Of a stretch of 64,000 nucleotides of DNA, positions 17,088-25,552 are shown piece after piece (position 1 is the stretch's first letter; every line of letters begins with the position of its first letter). The stretch lies in the NCBI GenBank assembly GCA_900319635.1, contig ONPF01000004.1:16732-80731 (forward strand). Reading direction: 5' to 3'. The translations under genes and the position numbers were made by a program. This DNA is from an uncultured Eubacteriales bacterium. GTDB taxonomy: Bacteria > Bacillota > Clostridia > Oscillospirales > Oscillospiraceae. The notes below the pieces were generated by a model. That model was not told the origin of the DNA. It was given only the letters and a program-made list of their open reading frames with translations, and searched no databases.

Positions 17088-18776
17088 ATGAAAAAACAGG
17101 AGACTGCGCTGCGCTGGCTGAGCCGGACGGCGGGGAAGGACAAACTGTATATCGGCCTCCTGGTGCTGACCCAGGCCATTCTGGGCGGCAGCGGGGTGCT
17201 CTACGCCGTGCTGCTGCGGGATCTGATCGACGCGGCGGTGGCCCACAGCCGGGACGGCATGTGGCGCAGCGCGGTATATCTGGTGCTGCTGGTGCTCTCG
17301 CAGCTGCTGCTGCGGGCGCTGAGCCGCTTTTTGCGGGAGTTTTCCGCCTCCAGTCTGGAAAACCGCTTCAAGAAGCGCCTGTTCTCCTGCCTGCTGCGGA
17401 AGGACTACGCCTCCGTCACCGCCGTCCACTCCGGCGAGTGGATGAACCGCCTGACCAGCGACACCGCCGTGGTCTCAAAGGCCCTGGTGAACCTGCTGCC
17501 GAATCTGGCGGGGATGCTGGTGCGCCTCATCGGCGCGCTGGCGGCGCTGTTGATCCTGGAGCCCAAATTCGCCGCCATCCTGATCCCCGGGGGACTTTTG
17601 CTGATGGCGCTGACCTACAGCTTCCGCCGGGTGCTCAAGGCCCTGCACAAGCGCATCCAGGAGGCGGACGGCGCCCTGCGGATCTTCCTGCAGGAGCGGC
17701 TGGGGAGCCTCTTGGTGCTGCGCAGCTTCGGCGCGGAGGAGCGCAGCGGAGAGCTGGCGGAGGAGCGGATGAAGAAGCACCGCGCCGCCCGCATGCGCCG
17801 CAACCACATCTCGAACCTATGCAATGTTGGCTTCGGCCTGGTGATCCAGGGGGCCTACCTGGGCGCCGCCATCTACTGCGCCATCGGGCTCTTCAACAGC
17901 ACCCTCAGCTACGGCACCCTCATGGCGATTTTGCAGCTGGTGGGGCAGATCCAGGCGCCCTTCTCCAACATCTCCGGCCTTGTGCCGGAGTATTACGGCA
18001 TGATCGCCAGCGCCGAGCGCCTCATGGAGCCGGAGCGCTTTGAGGAGGACGAGGCTTCTCCCCGGAGCCACGGGGAGATCCGCCGCTTTTACGGGGAGGA
18101 GTTTCGCGCCCTGGGCCTGCGGGACGCCTGCTTTACCTATCAGCCGCCGGTACGGGGGGAGGAGGATACCCCCATGCCCGTGGTGCTGGAGCAGCTCTCG
18201 CTGGAGGTGCAGAAGGGCGAATTCGTCGCCTTCACCGGCCACTCCGGCAGCGGCAAGAGCACGGCGCTGAAGCTCCTCATGAGCCTCTACCCCCTGGACA
18301 GCGGAGCGCGCTATCTGAAAACCGGGACGGGGGAGCTGCCGCTGGACGCCTCCTGGCGTGGGCTCTTCGCCTATGTGCCCCAGGGCAACCAGCTTCTCAG
18401 CGGCACGATCCGGGAGATCGTGGCCTTTGGAGACGCGGATGGCATGCGGAAGGAGAAGGAGCTCTGGCGGGCGCTGCGCGTCGCCTGCGCGGAGGACTTT
18501 GTTTCCGCCCTGGACAAGGGGCTGGACAGCCCCCTGGGCGAGAGCGGCGCCGGCCTCTCCGAGGGGCAGATGCAGCGTATCGCCATCGCCCGGGCGGTGT
18601 TTTCCGACCGGCCGGTGCTGCTGCTGGACGAGGCCACCAGCTCCCTGGACGCGGAGACGGAAAAGCGCGTGCTGGAAAATCTGCGCGCCATGACGGATCA
18701 GACCGTTCTCATCGTGACCCACCGCCCCGCCGCCCTCTCGATCTGCGACAAGCGCATCGACCTGGCCGGGGAGTAG
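17088..18776 (+). CDS. ABC transporter, fused permease and ATPase (exporter type)
   Basis: A 562-residue half-transporter: six membrane helices (about 20-310) of the type-1 exporter fold, then an ATPase domain. Walker A is GHSGSGKST, the Q-loop region AYVPQGN, the signature LSEGQ (Gly to Glu at the third position), Walker B VLLLDEATSSLD, and the H-loop THRP. It probably works as a homodimer. It has no N-terminal C39 peptidase domain, so cleavage of a substrate would fall to the S24/S26 gene just upstream. It is the last gene of the operon; a GC-rich hairpin follows at 18788. Confidence 0.9.
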   Translation: MKKQETALRWLSRTAGKDKLYIGLLVLTQAILGGSGVLYAVLLRDLIDAAVAHSRDGMWRSAVYLVLLVLSQLLLRALSRFLREFSASSLENRFKKRLFSCLLRKDYASVTAVHSGEWMNRLTSDTAVVSKALVNLLPNLAGMLVRLIGALAALLILEPKFAAILIPGGLLLMALTYSFRRVLKALHKRIQEADGALRIFLQERLGSLLVLRSFGAEERSGELAEERMKKHRAARMRRNHISNLCNVGFGLVIQGAYLGAAIYCAIGLFNSTLSYGTLMAILQLVGQIQAPFSNISGLVPEYYGMIASAERLMEPERFEEDEASPRSHGEIRRFYGEEFRALGLRDACFTYQPPVRGEEDTPMPVVLEQLSLEVQKGEFVAFTGHSGSGKSTALKLLMSLYPLDSGARYLKTGTGELPLDASWRGLFAYVPQGNQLLSGTIREIVAFGDADGMRKEKELWRALRVACAEDFVSALDKGLDSPLGESGAGLSEGQMQRIAIARAVFSDRPVLLLDEATSSLDAETEKRVLENLRAMTDQTVLIVTHRPAALSICDKRIDLAGE

Positions 18777-18787
18777 TGGGGGGAGTA

Positions 18788-18813
18788 GGGAGGCATGCCC
18801 TCATGCCTCCCTT
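18788..18813 (+). terminator. Hairpin after the ABC transporter gene
   Basis: A perfect 10-bp stem, GGGAGGCATG pairing with CATGCCTCCC, then TT. The short T-run makes it a weak intrinsic terminator. Confidence 0.55.
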
Positions 18814-18816
18814 AAA

Positions 18817-18858
18817 GTGAACAGTGAAGAGTGAAAAGAGAACAGTGAAGAGAGAATT
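18817..18858. repeat. Heptamer array, six 7-nt units
   Basis: GTGAACA, GTGAAGA, GTGAAAA, GAGAACA, GTGAAGA, GAGAATT. The last units also form one arm of a 23-bp hairpin (18839-18861 with 18866-18888). A six-unit array of the same heptamers lies inverted at 19184-19225. Confidence 0.85.
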
Positions 18859-19183
18859 CGCAGGGGCGGATTCTCTCTTCGCTGTTCTCTGTCGCCCCCG
18901 TAGGGAGCGATCCCCAGATCGCTCCGCCAACCTGCGCCCGCGTCCGACAGGCGGGCGACCACAAGGGTCGCCCCTACGTCGTGAACGAAGGTTTCCCCGT
19001 AGGGGCGGCTATCAGCCGCCCGCCTGTTGGGCAAACGCCGGATCTGCGGCCGAGCAATGCTCGGCCCTACGGGAAAAACGGGCGTCGGCCCCTACGGGGG
19101 AATGCGGATTGCCATGCCAGTGTGCGCACTGGCTCGCAATGACAAACGGGGGACGATGTGAACAGGGAAGAGGTACGAATTAC
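18859..19183. repeat. Intergenic repeat island between inverted heptamer arrays
   Basis: No gene is visible. It contains several GTAGGGGCG-type palindromes (about 18897-18925, 18950-18977, 18998-19025, 19060-19100), and the CCAGTGTGCGCACTGG palindrome near 19109-19125. Confidence 0.7.
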
Positions 19184-19225
19184 TGTTCCCTGTTCCCTCT
19201 TCACTTTTCACTGTTATCTGTTCAC
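19184..19225. repeat. Heptamer array, six 7-nt units (reverse orientation)
   Basis: TGTTCCC twice, TCTTCAC, TTTTCAC, TGTTATC, TGTTCAC. On the minus strand these read GTGAACA, GATAACA, GTGAAAA, GTGAAGA, GGGAACA, GGGAACA, matching the array at 18817-18858 in inverted orientation. Confidence 0.85.
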
Positions 19226-19230
19226 TATAA

Positions 19231-19264
19231 GGCAACACCCCCGGATTGCTCCGGGGGTGTTGCC
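19231..19264 (-). terminator. Intrinsic terminator of glnA
   Basis: A 15-bp GC-rich stem, GGCAACACCCCCGGA pairing with its complement, followed on the minus strand by TTAT. It lies 14 nt beyond the glnA stop. Confidence 0.8.
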
Positions 19265-19278
19265 TTGTGTCAGGATGC

Positions 19279-20703
19279 TTACAGATTATAATACTTCTCA
19301 AACTCCGCCGGGTGGGGGATCTGGCTGAGCTCCAGGCACTCGGCCCGCTTGCGCTTGATGAAGCTCTGCAGCAGCTCCTCGGGGAAGACGCCCCCTGCGG
19401 TGAGATAGTCGTGATCCTGCTCCAGGGCGTCCAGCGCCTGATCCAGAGAGGTGGGCAGGTGGTGGAGCTTCCGCTTTTCCTCCTCGGGCAGGTGGAAGAG
19501 GTTCATGTCGTAGGGGCCCCAGCCCTTCTCGTGGGGGTCGATCTGCTTCTGGATGCCGTCCAGCCCGGCCATCAGAATGGCGGCGTAGCAGAAATAGGGG
19601 TTGCAGGTGGCGTCCGGGTTGCGAAGCTCGAAGCGGCGCAGCTTGGGGCTCTTGGCATAGGCAGGGATGCGGATGACGGCGCTGCGGTTGGAGGTGGCGT
19701 AGCCCACCGTCACCGGCGCCTCGAAGCCCGGCACCAGGCGCTTGAAGGAGTTGGTGGAGGGGTTGGTGATGGCGCAGAGGGAGGCGATGTGCTGCAGCAG
19801 GCCGCCCATGAACCAGTGGGCCTCCTTACTCAGATGGGAGTAACCGTTGTCGTCGGAGAAGACGGGCTCCCCGTCCTTCAAAAGCAGCATGTGCACGTGC
19901 ATGCCGCTGCCGGCCTCGCCGTAGACGGGCTTGGGCATCAGCGTGGCGCTGTAGCCGTACTTGCGGGCTACGTTGTGGATGATGTACTTGATCATCATGC
20001 TGCCGTCGGCCATCTTGGACATCTGCATCAGCAGCGGCTCGATCTCGTACTGGCCGGCGCCGCCCACCTCCGGATGGTGATACTTCACGGGGATGCCCGC
20101 CTTTTCGATCTCCAGGCACATTTCGCTGCGGCACTCGTAGCTGGGATCCAGGGGCTTTGCCACGTGATAATTCTTCTGGAAGGGCACCACGCAGCCGCTG
20201 CCCTCGGTGTCGCTGTTCCAATAGGCCTGCCTGGTGTCCAGATGCACGCCGATGGCGTTGTTGGTCACCTTCCAGCCGATCTCGTCGAAGAGATAGAACT
20301 CAAACTCCGGCAGGATCAGCATGGTGTCGGCGATGCCGGTGTCCTTCATATACTGCTCCGCCGCGGCGACGATGTTGCGGGGGTACTGCTTGAGCGGGCG
20401 GTTGTTGGGGTAGTCGATGATCATGGCGTTGCCGATCATCGAGAGGGTCTTGATGCTGCTGAAGGGTTCGATCATGGCGCTGTCCAGATCGGGGATGTAG
20501 ACCATGTCGCTCTTCTCCACCACGGCGTAGCCATAGTTGGAGGCGTCGAAGCCGATGCCGTTGATCATCGTGTCCTCGTTGAAGTGGGCGGCGGGGATGG
20601 TCACATGGCGGAACTGACCGTCGATGTCCACCACCTTGAAGTCCACCATCTGGATGTCCTGCTCCTTGATCATCTGCATGATCTCTTGCGCGGTTCTTGC
20701 CAT
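19279..20703 (-). CDS. glnA: Glutamine synthetase, type I
   Basis: A 474-residue GS-I protein that makes glutamine from glutamate, ammonia and ATP. Catalytic landmarks are LPEFEFYLFD, QYEIEPLL, GSGMHVHMLLL, NPSTNSFKRL, SNRSAVIRIP and the glutamate-binding RFELRNPDATCNPY. The adenylylation-site region of proteobacterial enzymes is not conserved, as expected in Firmicutes. ATG 20703 follows GAGGAGAG; an upstream ATG (20715) is less well placed. It is monocistronic, with its own promoter (20767-20795) and terminator, and divergent from the GH31 gene. No GlnR or GlnK gene is adjacent. Confidence 0.96.
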   Translation of the reverse strand: MARTAQEIMQMIKEQDIQMVDFKVVDIDGQFRHVTIPAAHFNEDTMINGIGFDASNYGYAVVEKSDMVYIPDLDSAMIEPFSSIKTLSMIGNAMIIDYPNNRPLKQYPRNIVAAAEQYMKDTGIADTMLILPEFEFYLFDEIGWKVTNNAIGVHLDTRQAYWNSDTEGSGCVVPFQKNYHVAKPLDPSYECRSEMCLEIEKAGIPVKYHHPEVGGAGQYEIEPLLMQMSKMADGSMMIKYIIHNVARKYGYSATLMPKPVYGEAGSGMHVHMLLLKDGEPVFSDDNGYSHLSKEAHWFMGGLLQHIASLCAITNPSTNSFKRLVPGFEAPVTVGYATSNRSAVIRIPAYAKSPKLRRFELRNPDATCNPYFCYAAILMAGLDGIQKQIDPHEKGWGPYDMNLFHLPEEEKRKLHHLPTSLDQALDALEQDHDYLTAGGVFPEELLQSFIKRKRAECLELSQIPHPAEFEKYYNL

Positions 20704-20766
20704 AGCTCTCCTCACTTCTCTGCCTGAAAAGGCTTGTTATCATCCGGGTCATGAAACCCAAGGCAT

Positions 20767-20795
20767 ACTATAGCAGCTTTCCGTCATTTTGTACA
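20767..20795 (-). promoter_or_regulatory. Putative glnA promoter
   Basis: On the minus strand TGTACA (20795-20790), 17 nt, TATAGT (20772-20767). The -10 is good, the -35 moderate. Confidence 0.55.
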
Positions 20796-20899
20796 TCATT
20801 TTTCGAGAGAAAAATAAATATTTTGGGAAACATACCGGAAAACGGCCGGGTGAGGCGGGCGATTCTTTGCCGCGCCGGAAAAAAATTTCCCCTTTCCTC

Positions 20900-20928
20900 T
20901 GGACGGATGGGCGAAAACCCGATACAAT
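20900..20928 (+). promoter_or_regulatory. Putative promoter of the GH31 gene
   Basis: TGGACG (20900-20905), 17 nt, TACAAT (20923-20928), then an AGGAGGA ribosome site before ATG 20958. Confidence 0.6.
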
Positions 20929-20957
20929 AGAAAAAAAGACAACAGGAGGATAGCACC

Positions 20958-22934
20958 ATGCTGCAATCGCAAGTTCGCGCCGGATCCTGGATGCTGGAGC
21001 AGGACAAGGTCCTGCTGGCCAGCCACACCGTCGACCGCCCCTTTGCCACCGCCGTGAAGCGGGAGAAGAGCTATCAGGAGAACCGGGGCACCTATAAGGA
21101 GACCGTGCGGGAGACTGCCCGCATCCCCCTGACCAAGGTGAAGCGGGAAGGGGAGGAGATCGTCTTCTCCGACGAGGGGCACAGCCTGCGCATGAAGGCG
21201 GAGAGCCGCCCCCGGGGCGTGGAGCTGTTCCTTACCGGCGAGGAGGGCTGGGCCTACGAGTTTTCCCTGCCCGCTATGGAGGACGAGTGCGTCTTCGGCG
21301 GCGGCGAGCAGTACCGCCAGGTGAACCTCCGGGGCGAGCGGGTGAAGAACTTCGTCTCTGAGCACATCAAGGCCACCACCATCCTGGAAAAGGCGCTGGT
21401 GCCCCGGGCGCTGTATCGGGAGAAGAAGGCAGCCAGCATCGGCACCTACGCCCCCATGCCCGTGTTCGTCACCGACTCCGGCCGCCTCATCCGCTTCGAT
21501 ACCGCCTCTGACGGCTGGGCGGACTTCGGCAAGGAGGAGTACCGCTTTCAGTACGACCGCTGCCCCGCCTCGCTGACCCTGCAGAAGGGCGGCAGCTTCC
21601 AGGAGCTCTCGGCCCTGCTCTCCGTCCAGATCCCCAACCGCCAGTATCTGCCCGACTGGTGCCTGGACGGCATGATCCTGGGCGCCCAGGGCGGCACCGA
21701 GGAGGTACTGCGCAAGACCTTCTCCCTGCTGGACGCGGGGGCGGAGATCTGCGGCGTCTGGAGCCAGGACTGGTCCGGCTGCAACAAGACCATGGCCGGC
21801 TACCAGGTCTGGTGGAACTGGGAGGCGGACGAGAAGCTCTATCCCGACATCCGCGGCATGATCCGCAAGCTCAACGAGCGGGGCGTCAAATTCCTGGCCT
21901 ACATCAACCCCTACCTGGTGCGGGACAGCCGCCTCTATACCTACTGCAAGGACAAGGGCTACCTTATCACCCGGCGGGACGGCAGCATCTACCACATCAA
22001 ATCCACCACCTTTGACGCCGGCATGCTGGATCTGACCAATCCCGAGGCCGTGCGCTACATCAAGGATCAGCTCATCAAGAAGAACATGCTGGAGCTGGGC
22101 GTCTCCGGCTGGATGGCGGACTTCGGGGAATACCTGCCGGTGGACTGCGTGCTCCATGACGGCGACCCCGCGGAGCTCCACAATCTCTGGCCGGTGCTCT
22201 GGGCCAAGGTCAACCGGGAGGCCATCGAGGAATACGGCGCCAAGGACGCCTTCTTCTTCTCCCGCTCCGGCTACACCGGCATCCAGACCTACGCCCCCAT
22301 CCTCTGGAACGGCGACCAGCACACCGACACCACCCGGGACTACGGCATGCCCTGCGTGATGCCCGCCAGCTTCTCCCTGGGCTTCTCCGGGGTGACCATG
22401 CTCCACTGCGACATCGGCGGCTTCTTCTCCTTCCTGCGTCTCAAGCGGGACGGGGAGCTGCTGACGCGCTGGATGGAGATGTGCACCTTCTCCCTTTTGA
22501 TGCGCAGCCACGAGTCCATCCGCCCCTCCGCCAACGCCCAGCCCTATGACGAGGACGTGCGGGACTACACCGTGCGCCTCACCAGGATCCACAAGGCCCT
22601 CAAGCCCTACATCGCCCGCTGCGTGTACCTGGCCTCCGAGGGGCTGCCCGCCATGCGCCCGGACTTCTGGGAGGAGATGGACGGGGAGGACAGCCGGGAT
22701 CCCTACGCCTATTTCTTCGGGGAGGAGATGTTCGTCTGCCCGGTGCTGAAGAAGGGCGCCGTGAAGCGCAAGGTGTATCTCCCCCGGGGCAAGTGGGTGC
22801 ATTTCTGGACGGGGAAGACCTACAAGGGCGGACGGAAGCACACCGTGCCCGCCCCGCTTGGCGAGACCCCCGTGTTCTACCGCAAGGACGGAAAATTCGC
22901 AAACCTCTTCCGGGAAGCGGCGGCGGAGCTATGA
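20958..22934 (+). CDS. GH31 glycoside hydrolase of the sulfoquinovosidase (YihQ) clade
   Basis: A 658-residue intracellular retaining alpha-glycosidase. It aligns from memory along its length with E. coli YihQ, including GGTE, SQDWSG, FLAYINPYL, the nucleophile in GWMADFGEYLP (Asp388), the acid/base in NGDQHTD (Asp453) and HCDIGGF. Sulfoquinovosidases release sulfoquinovose from plant sulfolipid glycosides. The five sulfonate-pocket positions read Gln244, Gln270, Gln283, Trp286, Phe489 against Q-Q-R-W-Y in E. coli, so the Arg and Tyr are replaced. The clade and the neighbouring sulfo-TK genes argue for sulfoquinovoside cleavage. The pocket changes leave room for another alpha-glycoside. It converges on the isomerase gene and shares a terminator with it. 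Confidence 0.8.
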   Translation: MLQSQVRAGSWMLEQDKVLLASHTVDRPFATAVKREKSYQENRGTYKETVRETARIPLTKVKREGEEIVFSDEGHSLRMKAESRPRGVELFLTGEEGWAYEFSLPAMEDECVFGGGEQYRQVNLRGERVKNFVSEHIKATTILEKALVPRALYREKKAASIGTYAPMPVFVTDSGRLIRFDTASDGWADFGKEEYRFQYDRCPASLTLQKGGSFQELSALLSVQIPNRQYLPDWCLDGMILGAQGGTEEVLRKTFSLLDAGAEICGVWSQDWSGCNKTMAGYQVWWNWEADEKLYPDIRGMIRKLNERGVKFLAYINPYLVRDSRLYTYCKDKGYLITRRDGSIYHIKSTTFDAGMLDLTNPEAVRYIKDQLIKKNMLELGVSGWMADFGEYLPVDCVLHDGDPAELHNLWPVLWAKVNREAIEEYGAKDAFFFSRSGYTGIQTYAPILWNGDQHTDTTRDYGMPCVMPASFSLGFSGVTMLHCDIGGFFSFLRLKRDGELLTRWMEMCTFSLLMRSHESIRPSANAQPYDEDVRDYTVRLTRIHKALKPYIARCVYLASEGLPAMRPDFWEEMDGEDSRDPYAYFFGEEMFVCPVLKKGAVKRKVYLPRGKWVHFWTGKTYKGGRKHTVPAPLGETPVFYRKDGKFANLFREAAAEL

Positions 22935-22962
22935 GTTTTGAGTTTTGAGTTTTGAGAATTGA
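22935..22962. repeat. Heptamer array, four 7-nt units
   Basis: GTTTTGA three times and GAATTGA, starting at the base after the GH31 stop codon, followed by GGAGATGA. The same heptamer lies inverted at 23204-23231. Confidence 0.88.
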
Positions 22963-23154
22963 GGAGATGAGGGAACGGGGTCACCCCGTAGGGGCGAGCT
23001 GTGCTCGCCCGCAGACCTTCGCCCGTGTCCGACAAGCGGGCGGCCTTGCCTCCCCTGCAAGGGGTCTTGGGTGTGGCACGGCAAGCGCAGCGCGGCCGTG
23101 ACGGAGGGGTTTCCCCCGTGGCTTTGCGTTTTGCGTTCATCGTATATATAACAA

Positions 23155-23202
23155 AAAAGTCCAAGAGGTCAGCTGCAAAGGCTGACCTCTTGGACTTTAT
23201 CT
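23155..23202. terminator. Bidirectional intrinsic terminator
   Basis: A long perfect stem (about 23155-23173 with 23181-23199), with A-run and T-run ends, between the convergent GH31 and isomerase genes. Confidence 0.88.
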
Positions 23203-23203
23203 C

Positions 23204-23231
23204 TCAAAACTCAAAACTGAATACTCAAAAC
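23204..23231. repeat. Heptamer array, four 7-nt units (reverse orientation)
   Basis: TCAAAAC, TCAAAAC, TGAATAC, TCAAAAC. On the minus strand it reads GTTTTGA, GTATTCA, GTTTTGA, GTTTTGA, then GAGAT, starting at the base after the isomerase stop codon. Confidence 0.88.
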
Positions 23232-24572
23232 TCAGTACTTGTACACCTCAAAGCCCAGCATGCCGGCCAGAGCCTCCAGGGCCTTGACGTGGTTGCCCTT
23301 CATCACCACGAAGTGGGGCTCGAAGCCGTCCAGCACGCTCTTCTCCACGATCTCCCGGCTGTCGCTGTCCGTGCAGATCACGAGAGAGGTGCCGATGAAC
23401 TGCCGGGGCTTGTCCAGCGCCTCGCCCGTAGCCAGGAAGAAGCGGAAGCTGCCGTCGGGTTCCCGGCCGATGCGGAAGATGGTGGCCTCCGGGAAGGCCT
23501 CGCAGCCGAAGTTCATAGCCGGGCCGATCTTCCGGTTGGGGTGCACGCCAATCTCGGCGCCGGTGTCCTTCCGGGCCAGGGAGCAGGCGGCGGCGCCGCA
23601 GTGCCAGAAGGTGATGGTGTTCTCCCACTCGTCCAGGCTCACCGGGTCGCCGAAGAACACCGGCTCGCCCGAAAGCTGCATGCCCACCCACATGGAGAGG
23701 GCACCGTACACGTCCGCCTCGCAGGCGGCAGCCACGCCGTCGTCATTGAGCAGGCTCAGCACCGTGCACACCGGGGTGCCGTAGGCGGTGAAGAAGTCCG
23801 GCCAGCAGCGGCTGGCCAGGGCACCGATGCCGTTTGCCTGCACATAGTCGCTGTAGGCCTTGTAGAGCCGGGCGTGATCCAGGCGGTTGCGCTCCGGGGT
23901 CTTGTCCAGCCCGCAGGTGGCACAGGCGGTTTTCTCCAGAAAGGCGGCGCAGTCCTCGTCACTGTAGCTCTTAGCCTTGTCGATGAGCTCCCGGGCCTCG
24001 ATGGCCTCCAGCTCCACGCCGAAGACGCTCATGAGCTCCCCGTCCAGCGCCCGGCCGAAGCCGAAGCCCTGGGGCGTGTGGCCGATGGCGGCCAGCTTCA
24101 GACCGCGCATGGCGTGCCTGACCCTGGCGGCGGCCACCGCGGCCTTTACCGCCTCCTCCAGATCCAGCTCCTCGGGGGAGCCGAACACGTAAGAGAAGGG
24201 GCGATCGTCAAAGGCGCGGAGGGTGTTGGCGGCGGAATAGGCCCCGGTGAGGGAGTTGAGGCGCAGCCGCCCCCCGTCGATCACGGGCTCCCGCAGCGTC
24301 CAGAGCAGCACCGGGCAGTCAAAGCGGCGCAGCACCTCGGCCATGTAGGCGGCGTTGGCGAAGGTCAGATTCTGGAACACGATGAGATCCGGCTGCACAG
24401 AATCCAGCCAGGCGCGGAGCTTGTCGATGCTGAGCAGCATCTCCTCCGGGCAGAGGAAGGCGGGGTCGATCTCCCGCAGCAGCTCTTTGCTCTTGTCAAA
24501 GGCCTCCTGCGCGCTCTCCAGATGGAAGGTGGGCACGCCCACCGGGACGTAAACAGGCGTAAATGCTTTCAT
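23232..24572 (-). CDS. sqvD: Sulfoquinovose isomerase-like protein (L-fucose isomerase fold)
   Basis: A 446-residue protein of the L-fucose/L-arabinose isomerase-like superfamily (COG2407), the family of SqvD, which turns sulfoquinovose into 6-deoxy-6-sulfofructose. Features include LIVFQNLTFANAAYMAEVL, LLWTLREP, IGHTPQGF, CEADVYGALSMWVGMQL near the metal site, and FWHCGAAACSLA. ATG 24572 follows GAGGTG; the frame is open 14 codons further but without a ribosome site. It is divergent from the transketolase genes, with 149 nt between starts and back-to-back promoters, and convergent with the GH31 gene. The specific substrate is inferred from context; the fold assignment is firm. Confidence 0.75.
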   Translation of the reverse strand: MKAFTPVYVPVGVPTFHLESAQEAFDKSKELLREIDPAFLCPEEMLLSIDKLRAWLDSVQPDLIVFQNLTFANAAYMAEVLRRFDCPVLLWTLREPVIDGGRLRLNSLTGAYSAANTLRAFDDRPFSYVFGSPEELDLEEAVKAAVAAARVRHAMRGLKLAAIGHTPQGFGFGRALDGELMSVFGVELEAIEARELIDKAKSYSDEDCAAFLEKTACATCGLDKTPERNRLDHARLYKAYSDYVQANGIGALASRCWPDFFTAYGTPVCTVLSLLNDDGVAAACEADVYGALSMWVGMQLSGEPVFFGDPVSLDEWENTITFWHCGAAACSLARKDTGAEIGVHPNRKIGPAMNFGCEAFPEATIFRIGREPDGSFRFFLATGEALDKPRQFIGTSLVICTDSDSREIVEKSVLDGFEPHFVVMKGNHVKALEALAGMLGFEVYKY

Positions 24573-24609
24573 AAGGCACCTCACTTGCGTATATTTTGTC
24601 TTCCCGCAC

Positions 24610-24639
24610 ATCATAGTACCAAAGCCCGCCTGCTGTCAA
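24610..24639 (-). promoter_or_regulatory. Promoter of the sqvD-like gene
   Basis: On the minus strand TTGACA (24639-24634), 18 nt, TATGAT (24615-24610). Its -35 is 11 nt from the -35 of the divergent promoter. Confidence 0.7.
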
Positions 24640-24650
24640 GGAGATTGCGG

Positions 24651-24679
24651 TTGACAAAGTCGCCGCGGGGGCGTACAAT
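24651..24679 (+). promoter_or_regulatory. Promoter of the sulfo-TK operon
   Basis: TTGACA (24651-24656), 17 nt, TACAAT (24674-24679), near-consensus. The two divergent -35 boxes form an inverted repeat TGTCAA(11 nt)TTGACA, a natural place for a shared regulator. Confidence 0.8.
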
Positions 24680-24721
24680 TTTACTGTTATGGCCTATAAA
24701 ACTCAAAGGAGGGACTTGAAC

Positions 24722-25549
24722 TTGAGTCAAGATCTCAAAGAAATCTGCAAGGATATTCGCTGCGACATCATGACCACCATCGGTCATCTGGGCGTGGGGC
24801 ATATCGGCGGCTGCCTGTCTCTGGCGGAGCTGCTGACGGTGCTGTACTTCAAGGAAATGCACATCGATCCCCAGAACCCCAAGATGCCCGGCCGGGATCG
24901 GCTGGTCTGCTCCAAGGGGCACGCCGGCCCCGCCATCTACGCCGCCCTGGCCAATCGAGGCTACTTTGACAAGGCGGAGCTGCTGACCCTGAATCAGAGC
25001 GGCACCCACCTGCCCAGCCACTGCGACATGAACCTCACCACCGGCATCGACATGACCACCGGCTCCCTGGGCCAGGGCTTCAGCTGCGCCGTGGGCGTGG
25101 CGCTGGGCTCCAAGCTGGAGGACGACGGCGCGACGATCTATGCCATCGTGGGCGACGGCGAGAGCCAGGAGGGTCAGATCTGGGAGGCGGCCATGTTCGC
25201 CGCCGCCAAGAAGCTGGATAACCTCATCGCCTTTACCGACTACAACAAGCTCCAGATCGACGGCCCGGTCTCCGAGGTCAACGACGTCGCCCCCCTGGCG
25301 GAGAAGTGGGCCGCCTTCGGCTGGAACGTGATCGACGTGGAGGACGGCAACGACCTGGAGCAGGTGGAGGCCGCCATCGAGCACGCGAAGCTTGGCCGCG
25401 GCGGGGAGAAGCCCACCATGGTCATCCTGAACACCAAGAAGGGCTGCGGCGTCAAGTGGATCGAGGATCTGGGCGCCGGCAACCACAACACCAATGTCAC
25501 CGAGGAGCAGGCCCAGGCCGCCATTGCGGAAATTCGGGGGAGGGACTAA
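24722..25549 (+). CDS. sqwG: Transketolase, N-terminal (TPP-binding) subunit, sulfo-TK type
   Basis: A 275-residue subunit with the thiamine-diphosphate motif GDGESQEGQIWEA...YNKLQIDG and SKGHAGPAIYAAL, TTGSLGQGFSCAVG. With the next gene it forms a two-subunit transketolase. In the sulfo-TK pathway SqwGH removes two-carbon units first from sulfofructose and then from sulfoerythrulose. I chose TTG 24722 because AAAGGAGGG (24705-24713) lies 8 nt upstream. ATG 24689 is in frame but only 9 nt beyond the -10 box, so it would be nearly leaderless. The C-terminal subunit starts 3 nt after this stop. A generic pentose-phosphate role is possible but fits the neighbours less well. Confidence 0.78.
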   Translation: MSQDLKEICKDIRCDIMTTIGHLGVGHIGGCLSLAELLTVLYFKEMHIDPQNPKMPGRDRLVCSKGHAGPAIYAALANRGYFDKAELLTLNQSGTHLPSHCDMNLTTGIDMTTGSLGQGFSCAVGVALGSKLEDDGATIYAIVGDGESQEGQIWEAAMFAAAKKLDNLIAFTDYNKLQIDGPVSEVNDVAPLAEKWAAFGWNVIDVEDGNDLEQVEAAIEHAKLGRGGEKPTMVILNTKKGCGVKWIEDLGAGNHNTNVTEEQAQAAIAEIRGRD

Positions 25550-25552
25550 GCT

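Noticed and set aside
14671-18776. Lasso-peptide biosynthetic cluster
   Set aside because: No asparagine-synthetase-like cyclase, transglutaminase-like protease or precursor is present; only accessory-type genes are seen.
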